From contig NZ_BOOZ01000040.1 in assembly GCF_016863495.1 (NCBI RefSeq), forward strand, positions 1-64,000: a DNA stretch of 64,000 nucleotides, written 5' to 3'. The DNA is from Micromonospora andamanensis (lineage in GTDB: Bacteria; Actinomycetota; Actinomycetes; Mycobacteriales; Micromonosporaceae). Both the position numbers and the translations under genes were made by a program. Below, in pieces: positions 27,666 through 36,173 of the stretch (positions are counted from its first letter, which is position 1; each line of letters starts with the position of its first letter). Under the pieces are notes generated by a model. The model was given only the letters and a program-made list of their open reading frames with translations, was not told where the DNA came from and made no database searches.

Positions 27666-28349
27666 TCAGGTCAACACCGCCGCACGGCGCAGCGTGAATG
27701 TGATAATTGTCGGCACCCGGAACGGATGGAACTCAGAAGAACTCGACCGCCTTCCCATCCTTTCGCCGCATCCGACTATCTGCCAGCCCTGCCCGAGAGC
27801 GGCATCGACGTACTCGGCAAAGGTGAAGCACGGATGGCGGACGGTGAGATGGCGTGCGCACTGCAGGCGGAACTCCGCGTCTTCCTTTACGGAGTAGTCT
27901 CGACTCGGCTTGAGCATCAATCCCGTGATCGGGTGAGCGTCCTTCAGGTAGAAGGTCCCACCAGGTCGGGTCACCCGGGCCACCTCGGCAAATGTGGCGG
28001 CCAGATCTGCGGAGTAGTGGATTGCGTATCGACTGTAGACGAAATCGAAGCTGGCATCATCGGCGGGGATGGCCTGCATGTCGGCGGCAACGGTACGGCA
28101 GACCGGCGGCAGCGGGCCGGCTTGGGCAAGCATGTCCGGCGACAGGTCAATACCCAGGGCATCCTCGATGTCGGGGAAGCGGTTGACCGCGGCCGCGAGG
28201 TGGGTGGCATCCCCGCAGCCGATATCCAGGATGCGGCGGTGTCGCACAGACAACCCGGCGACGTCCACCAGTTCACCAACGAATGCGGGACCGCTTAACT
28301 CCTCCTGCACCCTGCGGTGATATTCCTCAGCATAAGTCGCGTAGCTCAT
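27666..28349 (-). CDS. class I SAM-dependent methyltransferase
   Basis: A 227-residue methyltransferase of the UbiE/Methyltransf_11 type. Motif I is 'ILDIGCGDATH' (40-50). The acidic loop is 'ALGIDLSPDMLAQA', and motif IV is 'FDFVYSRYAIHY' followed by 'VTRPGGTFYLKDAHP'. ATG 28349 (MSYATYAEEYHRRV) is the family-like start. It is divergent from an XRE regulator 71 bases away, which probably controls it. Substrate unknown. Confidence 0.88.
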   Translation of the reverse strand: MSYATYAEEYHRRVQEELSGPAFVGELVDVAGLSVRHRRILDIGCGDATHLAAAVNRFPDIEDALGIDLSPDMLAQAGPLPPVCRTVAADMQAIPADDASFDFVYSRYAIHYSADLAATFAEVARVTRPGGTFYLKDAHPITGLMLKPSRDYSVKEDAEFRLQCARHLTVRHPCFTFAEYVDAALGQGWQIVGCGERMGRRSSSSEFHPFRVPTIITFTLRRAAVLT

Positions 28350-28420
28350 GACGATGATAATACTCGCCTGCCCCCTTATTGGGGAGAGCGAAACATGTCT
28401 TACAGGGAAGGCGGTTGATA

Positions 28421-28735
28421 ATGCCAATCACCAACGACGACCGGCGACCGGCGAATTTCGGAGCACTCCTGCGTTCCTTGCGGCTGCAGACGCGGTTCAC
28501 GCAAGAGGACCTCGCTGAGAAATCAACGCTGAGCGTCCGAGCGATCGTCGACCTGGAATGCGGACGGGTGGTGCGGCCACGCCAGAGGACCGTCGAACTT
28601 CTGGCGGGTGCGCTGGGCCTCAATGCCGCCCAACAGGCCGCCTTCGCCGAGATGGCGAGCCGCGACTACTGGACCAACCGGTTGTATCGGGAATGTGCAA
28701 CGCAGAGCAATCTGAAACTGCCCCATGAGTCGTGA
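28421..28735 (+). CDS. XRE-family HTH regulator
   Basis: A 104-residue protein with an N-terminal Cro/C1 helix-turn-helix: 'FGALLRSLRLQTRFTQEDLAEKSTLSVRAIVDLECGRVVRPRQRTV' is the whole fold, ending 'LLAGALGL'. This matches the HTH of larger actinomycete regulators, yet here only about 35 residues follow. ATG 28421 has AGGGAAGG upstream. It is divergent from a methyltransferase and converges, seven bases apart, with the MFS exporter of the mini-gene operon. Confidence 0.87.
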   Translation: MPITNDDRRPANFGALLRSLRLQTRFTQEDLAEKSTLSVRAIVDLECGRVVRPRQRTVELLAGALGLNAAQQAAFAEMASRDYWTNRLYRECATQSNLKLPHES

Positions 28736-28742
28736 TCCGAAG

Positions 28743-29981
28743 TCAAGGTGTGTTCAGCATCGAGCGCAACCAGAGCGTCAAGCATGCCGCCAGAACACCG
28801 AAGACGATCAGGATCGACCACGCCACCAGCGCACCGAACGTTGCCGCACCTCCCAGCACGAGGAGCGGGCCGGCAACGGTACCGACGTTCCAGACGACAG
28901 AGCTCAGGCCATTGACCCGTCCGATGAGCTCGGGCGGTACGACCTTCGCCAGTAGTGGGTGGAAAGCCGTCGCGTACGCGGTTTCGGCGAAGGCGAACAC
29001 CACGCCGAACGCCAGCAGCAGTCCGGCGGCACCCACGCCGTCCATAGTTGTTGCCGCGGCGCCGATCGAGAACGCGATGACCCAGGTGGCTGCCGCGTAG
29101 ACGAGTGTGCCGGCGTCACTCACTCGCTTGAAGAGCGTCAGCGCCGGCATCTGGAGAAGTACGACGGCGACGGTGTTCACCACCGCGAGGGCGCCCACCA
29201 CCCCCAGGTCGAGCCCCATGAAGTCGTGCACCACCACGGGAATCGACGTGTCAAGCTGCACGAAGCAGAACGTCACAAGCAATGCCTGGACGGCGAGGAT
29301 GAGCAGGACCGGGCGGGAAGCCAACAATGTCCGGTACCCGCCCCGCCGCTCGTGCTTCACCCGGGGCGCGGGTGGCGGCCCCGTCAGGCCGTACACCACC
29401 AGCCCGAACTGTACGAACGTCAGCGCCTTCAGCAGGAACAGTGTCCGGAACGCCAATGGTCCGTCCCAGTTGGCCAGCACTGCTGTGCCCACCACCGCGC
29501 CCGCACCGAGGCCCAGGTTCATGGTCAGGTACCTCAGCGCGAACGCGCGTCGATGTTGGTCGCTGCGCACCATGGTGAGCACCATCGGCATCAGCGCGGA
29601 GAAGTACAGCCCACCGCCGAGCCCGGTTATCGCCGCGTTGACAAGCAGGCCGCCGATACCGGTGAGCATTGCAAGCCAGACGTTGGCGGCGGTCAGCACA
29701 ACTGCCGCCGCGAGCAGATTCGTTCTGGCGCCGACTGAATCGGTGAGGCGACCCCCCAGCAGTGCGGCGACAAGCGTCGTCGCCGCAGTCACCGCGTAGT
29801 ACCCCGCGAGCGAGCCCACACCCAGGTTCAGCTGCGTGGTGATGTAGATGGGAACAAACGGCATCGCCAGGCCGGTACCGAACTGCGTGACCATCTGGGA
29901 CAGGGTGAATCGACGGAACTCTGGAGACAGTGGCTCCTCATCGGTACGACGGAGGCCCAGCACGGCCCGCACATCGGTCAC
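28743..29981 (-). CDS. MFS exporter, last gene of the mini-gene operon
   Basis: A 412-residue major-facilitator transporter with about 12 membrane segments. The loop 2-3 motif appears as 'GGRLTDSVGART', and the N-half 'LSQMVTQFGTGLAMPFVPIYI' resembles drug:H+ antiporters. GTG 29981 has AAAGGG six bases upstream. It is the last gene after the 16-codon mini-gene, separated from it by 84 bases that contain a strong hairpin. It may export the product of the operon or provide self-resistance. Confidence 0.9.
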   Translation of the reverse strand: MTDVRAVLGLRRTDEEPLSPEFRRFTLSQMVTQFGTGLAMPFVPIYITTQLNLGVGSLAGYYAVTAATTLVAALLGGRLTDSVGARTNLLAAAVVLTAANVWLAMLTGIGGLLVNAAITGLGGGLYFSALMPMVLTMVRSDQHRRAFALRYLTMNLGLGAGAVVGTAVLANWDGPLAFRTLFLLKALTFVQFGLVVYGLTGPPPAPRVKHERRGGYRTLLASRPVLLILAVQALLVTFCFVQLDTSIPVVVHDFMGLDLGVVGALAVVNTVAVVLLQMPALTLFKRVSDAGTLVYAAATWVIAFSIGAAATTMDGVGAAGLLLAFGVVFAFAETAYATAFHPLLAKVVPPELIGRVNGLSSVVWNVGTVAGPLLVLGGAATFGALVAWSILIVFGVLAACLTLWLRSMLNTP

Positions 29982-30025
29982 CGGAAACCCTTTCGTCTCA
30001 GCTGTACCCGGTCCGTCGGGAGCGG

Positions 30026-30057
30026 CCCGGCGCCGCGGTCGTACCCGCGGCGCCGGG
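30026..30057 (-). terminator. GC-rich hairpin between mini-gene and MFS gene
   Basis: A perfect 13-bp stem, CCCGGCGCCGCGG (30026-30038) pairing with 30045-30057 around a six-base loop. It lies nine bases past the stop of the 16-codon ORF and 45 bases before the MFS start. It could act as a partial terminator or 3' stabiliser giving excess mini-gene mRNA, or as part of an attenuator for the MFS gene. Confidence 0.65.
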
Positions 30058-30065
30058 GATCGACG

Positions 30066-30116
30066 TCAGAGCCGGTGCGCCCGGTACGTCGCGTTGATCT
30101 CGATGGTCATCGCCAT
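30066..30116 (-). CDS. 16-residue mini-gene, putative precursor or leader peptide
   Basis: ATG 30116 encodes MAMTIEINATYRAHRL and then TGA. The ribosome binding site AGGAGG sits in the last codons of the nucleotidyltransferase gene, whose stop is five bases upstream, so translation is coupled. The ORF is followed by a 13-bp GC hairpin. A stand-alone coding gene with an ideal site inside a biosynthetic-looking operon suggests a very short precursor peptide, comparable in layout to the microcin C mini-gene mccA. A translation-attenuation leader for the MFS gene is the main alternative. No family recognised. Confidence 0.6.
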   Translation of the reverse strand: MAMTIEINATYRAHRL

Positions 30117-30121
30117 GCTTC

Positions 30122-31252
30122 TCACCTCCTCTTACTCGACGCTTGATCCACCATGACGGCGCCGTAGCCGTGCAGCCCCTCCACGGCCGCCGTCAGGGCG
30201 CTCTGGGTGACGGTCCCGAACCCAGGCTCGTGCAGGACCAGATCACGAAGGCTCTCAGCGAGATCCCCGCCGTTGAGGTGCCGCCAGGCGCGCAACATGC
30301 CCTCGCTTACCTCGGCACCTCGGTGCGGTCCGGCAAGCGCGATGCCGTCGGCGAAGCGCAGGGGGCTGTACGCCGGGTGCCGCCGCGGGCCCGACGTGCG
30401 TTGCTCCGGCGGCGGCGGAAACCGATCGACCCGGTTCTCCCACCCGTCGAGGAGGCTCCAGGCGAGCAGGTGAGAGCCCGCGAGCAGGCGCCGCTCGACG
30501 AGGCTTCGCGCCCAGCCGTTGGGTATCGCCACCGCCACTGGCGCCTGGGTGAGAAACCACAGTTCCGGGACCAGGTGCCTGGTGGCCGGTGTCCGTGCCA
30601 GGCGGCGAAACAGGAACTTGGGCCCGTGATAGACATCGTCGGCGGCGGCGAGAGCCGCTTCGGCGGCGTGCTGGAGAGCGCTGTGTGAGGCGGACAGGGC
30701 GGTGTACCAGTCGCCGGTGTCGGCGGCACCGAAAGCATCCTCGGCGGCGACCGCGAAGTCGCAGGCGTTGCGGGACATGATGATCTGCCGAACCACCTGC
30801 CGGTCCGGGATCAACGCGACCAACTCCGGGTCGGCACCCGCCATGCGCAGGCCGGTGGCCAGCCGAACCAGTCGCTTCAGTTGTGATTCGGCGAGGAACA
30901 GCTGGCTGCGGTCCGACGAGGTGGCCCGGAAACTGGCAGCCACGGCACCAAGCTCGGCCAGGTCCTTGCGCTCCATCGCTTCGATGTGCACGGGCGGCCC
31001 GTCACGGTCATCCAGCACCGTGGACGGCGGTGGATCGAGGTACACCACGTAGAGATCGATGTCCGAAAGACTGTGGCCGAGCCCGGCCGCGAGGCTGCCA
31101 CCCAGGAGCGCCAATCCGATGCGGGAGTGCCGGGCCTGTTCGGCGAGTACCTCGCGGGCGGCCGTCATCTGCGCGGCTGAGAATCGCACATCGGGCGCCT
31201 GGAGCTGGCTGTGTTCGGCCACTGCATCCACTGCGCTGGTCAAAGGGTTCAC
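30122..31252 (-). CDS. nucleotidyltransferase-fold protein
   Basis: A 376-residue protein with a pol-beta-type nucleotidyltransferase core near the N-terminus: 'LALLGGSLAAGLGHSLSDIDLYVV', with GGS at 51-53 and the metal-binding SDID at 63-66. The helical C-terminal part ('YTALSASHSALQHAAEAALAAADD') resembles the KNTase-C/HEPN-like bundle of aminoglycoside nucleotidyltransferases. GTG 31252 lies seven bases after the cupin stop. It may transfer a nucleotide to a small molecule or to the mini-gene peptide (inference). Longer in-frame reading upstream overlaps the cupin gene and has no coding character. Confidence 0.82.
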   Translation of the reverse strand: MNPLTSAVDAVAEHSQLQAPDVRFSAAQMTAAREVLAEQARHSRIGLALLGGSLAAGLGHSLSDIDLYVVYLDPPPSTVLDDRDGPPVHIEAMERKDLAELGAVAASFRATSSDRSQLFLAESQLKRLVRLATGLRMAGADPELVALIPDRQVVRQIIMSRNACDFAVAAEDAFGAADTGDWYTALSASHSALQHAAEAALAAADDVYHGPKFLFRRLARTPATRHLVPELWFLTQAPVAVAIPNGWARSLVERRLLAGSHLLAWSLLDGWENRVDRFPPPPEQRTSGPRRHPAYSPLRFADGIALAGPHRGAEVSEGMLRAWRHLNGGDLAESLRDLVLHEPGFGTVTQSALTAAVEGLHGYGAVMVDQASSKRR

Positions 31253-31259
31253 CTCGAGC

Positions 31260-31910
31260 TCAGCCGAGTCGGGCGAGCACGGTGCGGGCGGCGTGGGCGA
31301 CGTCCTCGGGTGGGCATGGCTGCCGCTCGACCACATGCGTAGGCGTGTCCAGCGGGCCGAGATTGCGCTCCATGGTCCCGGGCACCTTCTGCACGTAGGC
31401 GACGGTGACCAGGTCGCCCTGGCTGGTGTTGATGGTCGTGTGGTACTGACCGGCGGGGATGTGATAGACGTGCCCGGCAGTGACCTTCTCGACAGAGTCG
31501 ATGCGGGCACGCACCTCTTCGCTTGTGGCGCGCAGCTCGCCCCGTTGACGGTCTCCGACGATTTCGAAGACCCGGTAGGGACCAAGAGGTCCGTCCGCGT
31601 CGGTTTTGATCATCTGGTTCTCGAGGCTGCCACAGTGCACGTAGCTGGTGAGGTTCCAGGTGTGCATGTGATACGGGGATGTGGTGATGTCCTCGGGGGT
31701 TCCGCCGTCGAGCCACAGGTGCAGGCGGAGCATGCCGGAGTCGTCCTTGAGCATGGGCACGTAGATGAAGCCGAGTGGGTGATAGATGGCGCCCAACCCG
31801 TGCTGAGCAGTGGTGAGAGCGTGCAGGAACGAGGTTGTCAGCGTCCCGAGCTGGTCGATGTCCTGGTGCTTGAGAATGAGATCCCGGATTTGTTCAGTTG
31901 CTGTGGTCAC
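31260..31910 (-). CDS. cupin-domain protein (cysteine-dioxygenase-like fold)
   Basis: A 216-residue metal-binding beta-barrel. Cupin motif 1 supplies His81 and His83 ('SPYHMHTW'). Motif 2 at 146-161 fits G(X)5PXG(X)2H(X)3N exactly: 'GHVYHIPAGQYHTTIN'. This suggests a mononuclear iron dioxygenase or isomerase of the type seen in cysteine dioxygenase relatives. GTG 31910 has GGAGG ten bases upstream. It sits between the acyl-CoA ligase (43-base gap) and the nucleotidyltransferase (7 bases), so it is part of the operon. Confidence 0.83.
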   Translation of the reverse strand: MTTATEQIRDLILKHQDIDQLGTLTTSFLHALTTAQHGLGAIYHPLGFIYVPMLKDDSGMLRLHLWLDGGTPEDITTSPYHMHTWNLTSYVHCGSLENQMIKTDADGPLGPYRVFEIVGDRQRGELRATSEEVRARIDSVEKVTAGHVYHIPAGQYHTTINTSQGDLVTVAYVQKVPGTMERNLGPLDTPTHVVERQPCPPEDVAHAARTVLARLG

Positions 31911-31953
31911 TGCTTCGTCGCCTCCCAACGTGGCTGATGGACGCTGACCGGTC

Positions 31954-34038
31954 TCACGCCAACGGCGCGCGGTAAACAAGAACGTCGACGGCTCGGCTGT
32001 CTGCCGCACGATGCAGAACCGGATTCATCTCGACGACATCGAGGTCACCCGCCAGGTCCATCGCCATGGCAGACAGGTTGGCCAGGACGAGGTGCAGGCG
32101 CTCGGCCCCGGCCTCCCCCAAGGCGACACCGCCGATACGCCGGTACGCATCGACAAGCCTGGCGGCGATGCCGGGTGACACCGGGGCGGGGGCCATGCTG
32201 ACCCGGTTCGCCGCCTCGGCATCGGCACCACCGGTGCCGATGAACACCACCGGCCCCGTCTCGATGTCGACCCGGGCCCCCATGATCAGTTCGGCTGCGG
32301 GATCCGCCGATTTCTGCACGACGACCTCGGCATCGGGCAGGTCGAGGCGGACTCGAACGTCGACGAGCTGATCGAACGCGGCCCGGACGGCGTCCGCGTC
32401 GGCGAGGCCGAGCCGAACCGCGCCAGCGCGCCCCCGGTGAGCGAGGTCGACGTGGCTCAGCTTCATCGCGACCGGATAGCCCAGGACGTAACGGGCGAGG
32501 TGGGTGGCGTACTCGGCTGTCGGTGCCCCGTACTCAGGAGCATGGGGGATGTCGTACATCGCCAAGAGTCGCCACGCCTGCTGCCCCGGGACTGCGCCAC
32601 CCGGCGCAGCCGAGCGGAGCAGGGCAGCCGCCTCGGCCGCCCGGTCCCGATTCGGCTGCCAGGCATCGAGTGCGGCTTGTCGCTCAACCATGATGTCCCG
32701 GTCGCGCAGCAGCACCGTACGCAGGCCGGCAACCAGCACGTCGATGGATGGCTCTACCGGGATTCCCGCAGCTTTCAGGTCCGGCGACTCGTCGGCCGTC
32801 CGCCCTTCGGCAGACCAGACCGACACCGGGATTCCGGCGGACGCCACCTCGATGAGGGCCGCCCGGACCGGGCCGAGAATCTCGTCCGGGCCAGCCTGCG
32901 CACCGTATACCAGCGCTCCGATGCGCGAGTCGGCCGCAAGCGCGCGGATAGCTGCCCGGTTGTGCTGTTCGTCGTGCAGCCCAAGGTCAACCGGGTTGAG
33001 GTGGGCGGCACCCCCGACTGCCGCCCGGATCCGTTCGGCGATCTCCGGTTCAACTGTCGGCACCGCCAACCCAGCCGCAGTCAGCCGGTCGGCCAGGAGC
33101 GCGGCGATCCCGCCGGAGCCGGACACCACACCAAGCGCCGGCATCGCGCCGGAATGGCTGCGCAGCAGGGCGGGAAGGCTGGTGAGCTCGTCGACGCTAC
33201 CGGCAACGAACACACCTTCGGCTTCGCACAGCGCCCGGAACGCGGCGTGCGAGCCGACCAGCCCACCGGTGTGGTGCCGTACCGTCTCCTTGCCGACTGC
33301 TGAAGATCCCGCCTTGAGAACCACTACGTGCTTACCGGCGGCAACGGCCGTTCGGACGCCCGACAGGAAGGAATCGCGATCACGCAGCCCTTCCAGATAC
33401 ACCAGAACGGTCTCGGTCCCGGCGTCGTCCGCCACATGCCTCAGGAAGTCTCCGATCGAGACGTCGATCGCCTCACCTATCGAGCAGGACAACCGCAGGC
33501 CCATCCCGTTCCGGCGCAGACGGGCAACCAGTGAGCTGATCAGCGCCCCGCTCTGCGAGACCACCGACACCGGCCCGGGGAGCAACTCGGGTAGCGCGGC
33601 GAACGGTGCGGCCGTACAGGGGATGCGCTGCTCGACGACGCAGATGCCGTTGCTGTTCGGCCCGAGTACCGCCACCTTCGACTGCGTGACGAAGTCACGG
33701 ATCCAGTCACGAGTGTCCTGGTCGACCCCGCCGAACACGACCGCTGCCCCGACGCCGAGCCGGTCGGCCTCAGCCAGCACGTCAGGCACTGTTGAGCTGC
33801 CGCTCATCACCAGTGCCAGGTCGGGTACCTCCGGCAGGTCGGCCAGCGAGCGGTGGCAGGGGATGCCGGCGATTTCCCGATGACGGGTGGAGACCGGCCA
33901 GGCGCGTACCGGCGACGCGTGCAGCAGCAGGTTGTGCAGCGGCCAGCTGGCTACCCGCTCAGCCTCCAGCGGCTCGCATCCGACAAGCGCTACCGACTCC
34001 GGTCGGAAGAGCTTGCTGAGGTCTCGGGGGCCGTCCAT
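31954..34038 (-). CDS. ADP-forming acyl-CoA synthetase with fused ATP-grasp
   Basis: A 694-residue acetate:CoA ligase (ADP-forming)-type enzyme, joining a carboxylate to CoA with ATP to ADP + Pi. Domain order: CoA-binding Rossmann ('LFRPESVALVGC', 1-130), succinyl-CoA-ligase-like flavodoxin domains ('GPVSVVSQSGALISSLVARL', 'NPVDLG', 130-460), and ATP-grasp ('YPVAMKLSHVDLAHRGRAGAVRLGL', 'EMNPVL', 490-690). The phosphorylated-His region of domain 2 is 'VRHHTGGLVGSHAAF'. ATG 34038. It starts the mini-gene operon and would activate a small acid, possibly a building block. Confidence 0.88.
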   Translation of the reverse strand: MDGPRDLSKLFRPESVALVGCEPLEAERVASWPLHNLLLHASPVRAWPVSTRHREIAGIPCHRSLADLPEVPDLALVMSGSSTVPDVLAEADRLGVGAAVVFGGVDQDTRDWIRDFVTQSKVAVLGPNSNGICVVEQRIPCTAAPFAALPELLPGPVSVVSQSGALISSLVARLRRNGMGLRLSCSIGEAIDVSIGDFLRHVADDAGTETVLVYLEGLRDRDSFLSGVRTAVAAGKHVVVLKAGSSAVGKETVRHHTGGLVGSHAAFRALCEAEGVFVAGSVDELTSLPALLRSHSGAMPALGVVSGSGGIAALLADRLTAAGLAVPTVEPEIAERIRAAVGGAAHLNPVDLGLHDEQHNRAAIRALAADSRIGALVYGAQAGPDEILGPVRAALIEVASAGIPVSVWSAEGRTADESPDLKAAGIPVEPSIDVLVAGLRTVLLRDRDIMVERQAALDAWQPNRDRAAEAAALLRSAAPGGAVPGQQAWRLLAMYDIPHAPEYGAPTAEYATHLARYVLGYPVAMKLSHVDLAHRGRAGAVRLGLADADAVRAAFDQLVDVRVRLDLPDAEVVVQKSADPAAELIMGARVDIETGPVVFIGTGGADAEAANRVSMAPAPVSPGIAARLVDAYRRIGGVALGEAGAERLHLVLANLSAMAMDLAGDLDVVEMNPVLHRAADSRAVDVLVYRAPLA

Positions 34039-34160
34039 GGATCCACAATCGACCCTGCGGCCCGACGATCCCAGGCACGATCACCGGCGATATGATCCGC
34101 AGTTTGGGGCGAGAATCCGCAGTACCCGCGCTGGCCTGCCGAACGGCAGGACCTCCAGCG

Positions 34161-34868
34161 TCAGCCGCGGACGAGCGACCGGCTGATCGCGTGCAGCTTC
34201 TGTTCCGTCTCGCTGCCGGGCTCGGCGTGAAACAAGATCAGCAACTGGTCGTCGTCCTCGGCGGTACGCAGCACCGTGTCCCGTAGCTGCAGCAGGCCGA
34301 AGCGTGGGTGATCGAGCTGCACAATGCCGAGAGACTGCTCGCGGACCGGGTGCGCGTCCCACAATCGCGCGAAATCCGCGCTCACCGCCAGCAGATCCGT
34401 CACGACGCCGCGAATCTGCGGGTCGTCCGGGTAGTGCGCCTGCGACGCGCGAAGCCGGCCCACAATGTCCAGCGCCATCGTCTCCCAGTCCACGAAGCGT
34501 GGCCGGTGTGCCACGTCGAGAAACAGCTGCCGCGCCCAGTTCACCGCACCCGGATCGGCCCACGGGGCGTCGAAGGGCAGATGATCGGCGAACACCGCGT
34601 GGGCCAGGTAATTCCACCCGAGCACGTTCATGGATCGGCCGAGTACCCCCACCGGTGTCTCCCAGATGGTCCGGAGCAGGTGCTGGAGGTTCTCGGCGAG
34701 CGCCTCGGGGCCGTCGGCGGCGTGCTTCGGCGACTCCGCGCGTGACAGGCGGTGCATCTGTGCGCGGTCCTCCTCGTCAAGGCTCAGAGCGTTCGCGATG
34801 GCGTCCAGGACGGTCGGCGACGCCGTGACGGCGCCTTGCTCGATCCTCGTGTAATACGACACGCTCAC
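34161..34868 (-). CDS. MmyB-type HTH regulator, 5'-truncated
   Basis: A 235-residue product beginning inside the helix-turn-helix at 'VSVSYYTRIEQG', the recognition-helix end of this family, followed by a complete MmyB-like ligand-binding domain ('VLGWNYLAHAVFADH', 'GIVQLDHPRFGLLQL', 'LLILFHAEPGSETEQKL'). About 40 residues normally carrying the first HTH helices are missing: the in-frame sequence upstream lacks similarity and meets a stop near 34910. It may be inactive in DNA binding. It lies directly upstream of the mini-gene operon, on the same strand. Confidence 0.78.
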   Translation of the reverse strand: MSVSYYTRIEQGAVTASPTVLDAIANALSLDEEDRAQMHRLSRAESPKHAADGPEALAENLQHLLRTIWETPVGVLGRSMNVLGWNYLAHAVFADHLPFDAPWADPGAVNWARQLFLDVAHRPRFVDWETMALDIVGRLRASQAHYPDDPQIRGVVTDLLAVSADFARLWDAHPVREQSLGIVQLDHPRFGLLQLRDTVLRTAEDDDQLLILFHAEPGSETEQKLHAISRSLVRG

Positions 34869-34959
34869 AACCGGCGAGCAGTGTAAGAGCGACCAGGTGT
34901 CATCTCGGCGTCATGGAGTGGCCGGACCTGCGGTGACAGCCCCGACCACCCCTACGCCG

Positions 34960-35379
34960 TCACCTTCGCGTGACCGAAAGTGTTCGCATCTGCAGCACCG
35001 CGAACAACCCGACCACGGCGGCCTGCGCGACGAGCCAGATTCGGCCCACGGCCGTGAACTCGCCCGGCCCAGCGGCCGCCACCGCGAGCGAACCCGCAAC
35101 CCAGGCGACGTTCACCGCGACGATGCCCCATCCCATGCCCGGACCAGCGGCGCGGTTCCGGGCGTACCAACCAACAAGCGCCGCGAAGACGACCAGGAAG
35201 AGGCCCGCGCCACGCTGCAGTGACGCGGAGGCCCCGAAAAGGTCGGCGAGCACGCTGGCGCCAGCGAGGTACATGACGCCGTTCGCACCGGTGACCAGAG
35301 CATCCAACAGGAACCACTTCCTACCTCCGCGCTCACGCGCGTCGGCCCGAACGGTCCGGGACAGGCGAGTCGTGGTCAT
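34960..35379 (-). CDS. four-span membrane protein
   Basis: A 139-residue hydrophobic protein with four predicted membrane helices ('FLLDALVTGANGVMYLAGASVLADLFG', 'GAGLFLVVFAALVGWYARN', 'GIVAVNVAWVAGSLAVAAA', 'IWLVAQAAVVGLFAVLQM'). ATG 35379 has GGAGG upstream and overlaps the stop of the SnoaL-like gene as ATGA, so they are co-translated. It resembles SPW-repeat or DoxX-like small membrane proteins. Function unknown. Confidence 0.8.
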   Translation of the reverse strand: MTTTRLSRTVRADARERGGRKWFLLDALVTGANGVMYLAGASVLADLFGASASLQRGAGLFLVVFAALVGWYARNRAAGPGMGWGIVAVNVAWVAGSLAVAAAGPGEFTAVGRIWLVAQAAVVGLFAVLQMRTLSVTRR

Positions 35380-35792
35380 CGGGTGGCCTCCCTCTGCTCA
35401 CGAGCTGGCAGGTCGGAGAAGAATCCACTGATCCGACACAGCCGGCCATCCGATGCGACCAAGCCGTAGTCGACGCCTGCGAGAGCGACCTCACCCCCGG
35501 GGCCACGCAGCTCCCAACCAACCCGGAAGGTGTCGTGGTGCAGATCCACTTCCGTGGTGCGTACGAAGGCGTGGCCGGGGTAGTGCTGCTGCATCGTCGC
35601 CATCAGCGTACTGATGCCGGCGTGGCCGCGTCCGTCCAACGGAGGGTCCACGAGCGCACCGTCGTCGACCCAGCAGCCGGCAATCATCTCCAGGCGCCGG
35701 ACCGGGTCCGGCTCACTCCAGGCACTGAGGTACGTGTCCACCACCCGGGTAAGTCTCGTGTCCCCGCCACGAACGGCGGCGTTGGTTGTCAT
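35376..35792 (-). CDS. SnoaL-like (NTF2-fold) protein
   Basis: A 138-residue NTF2-like cone-fold protein ('VVDTYLSAWSEPDPVRRLEMIAGCWVDDGALVDPP...GHAGI...VDLHHDTFRVGWELRGPGGEVALAGVDYGLV..DGRLCRISGFF'). Members include polyketide cyclases, epoxide hydrolases and nuclear-transport-factor-like proteins; the active residues do not settle which. ATG 35792 has AGGGACCAAGG close upstream. It is translationally coupled to the downstream membrane protein. Confidence 0.87.
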   Translation of the reverse strand: MTTNAAVRGGDTRLTRVVDTYLSAWSEPDPVRRLEMIAGCWVDDGALVDPPLDGRGHAGISTLMATMQQHYPGHAFVRTTEVDLHHDTFRVGWELRGPGGEVALAGVDYGLVASDGRLCRISGFFSDLPAREQREATR

Positions 35793-36173
35793 CCTTGGTC
35801 CCTTCGTCAGCGTCGGCATCTGCCGGACAGAGCGAGCCTGACCCAGGGCGTGGGCGTTAACCAGACCAGGATCTGGATACCCACGCGTGTCCACCCGACC
35901 GCAGGAATCAGGACATCGCCCCGGCGAGAGGCCCATCGCTCGGTAGATCACCCACCCGGAGCATGGGCCGTATGGCGGTGGGCGGGCGTCGCGCGTCACC
36001 AGCGTCAGCGCACGGCTCCGACCGGCATCGCGGGCTCGATGGTCGGAGATGCCGAGGCTGAGCAGGTCAGACGCGCCAAGCCGTTGGCTTCGGGTTTCCT
36101 CGAATCAATGGTGCCGGGCCAGGACCGACGCCGATGCTCGACCCCGACGTGACCGGACTCGAAGGAGATCTCT
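35793..36173. other. intergenic region, no gene seen
   Basis: About 380 bases separating the divergent SnoaL-like and secreted-protein genes. No supported frame, hairpin or repeat found; it must hold both promoters. Confidence 0.4.

Noticed and set aside
30122..31585. Longer 487-residue reading of the nucleotidyltransferase
   Set aside because: The added N-terminal part overlaps the cupin gene and is low-complexity Ser/Pro/Arg. GTG 31252, just after the cupin stop, is the sensible start.
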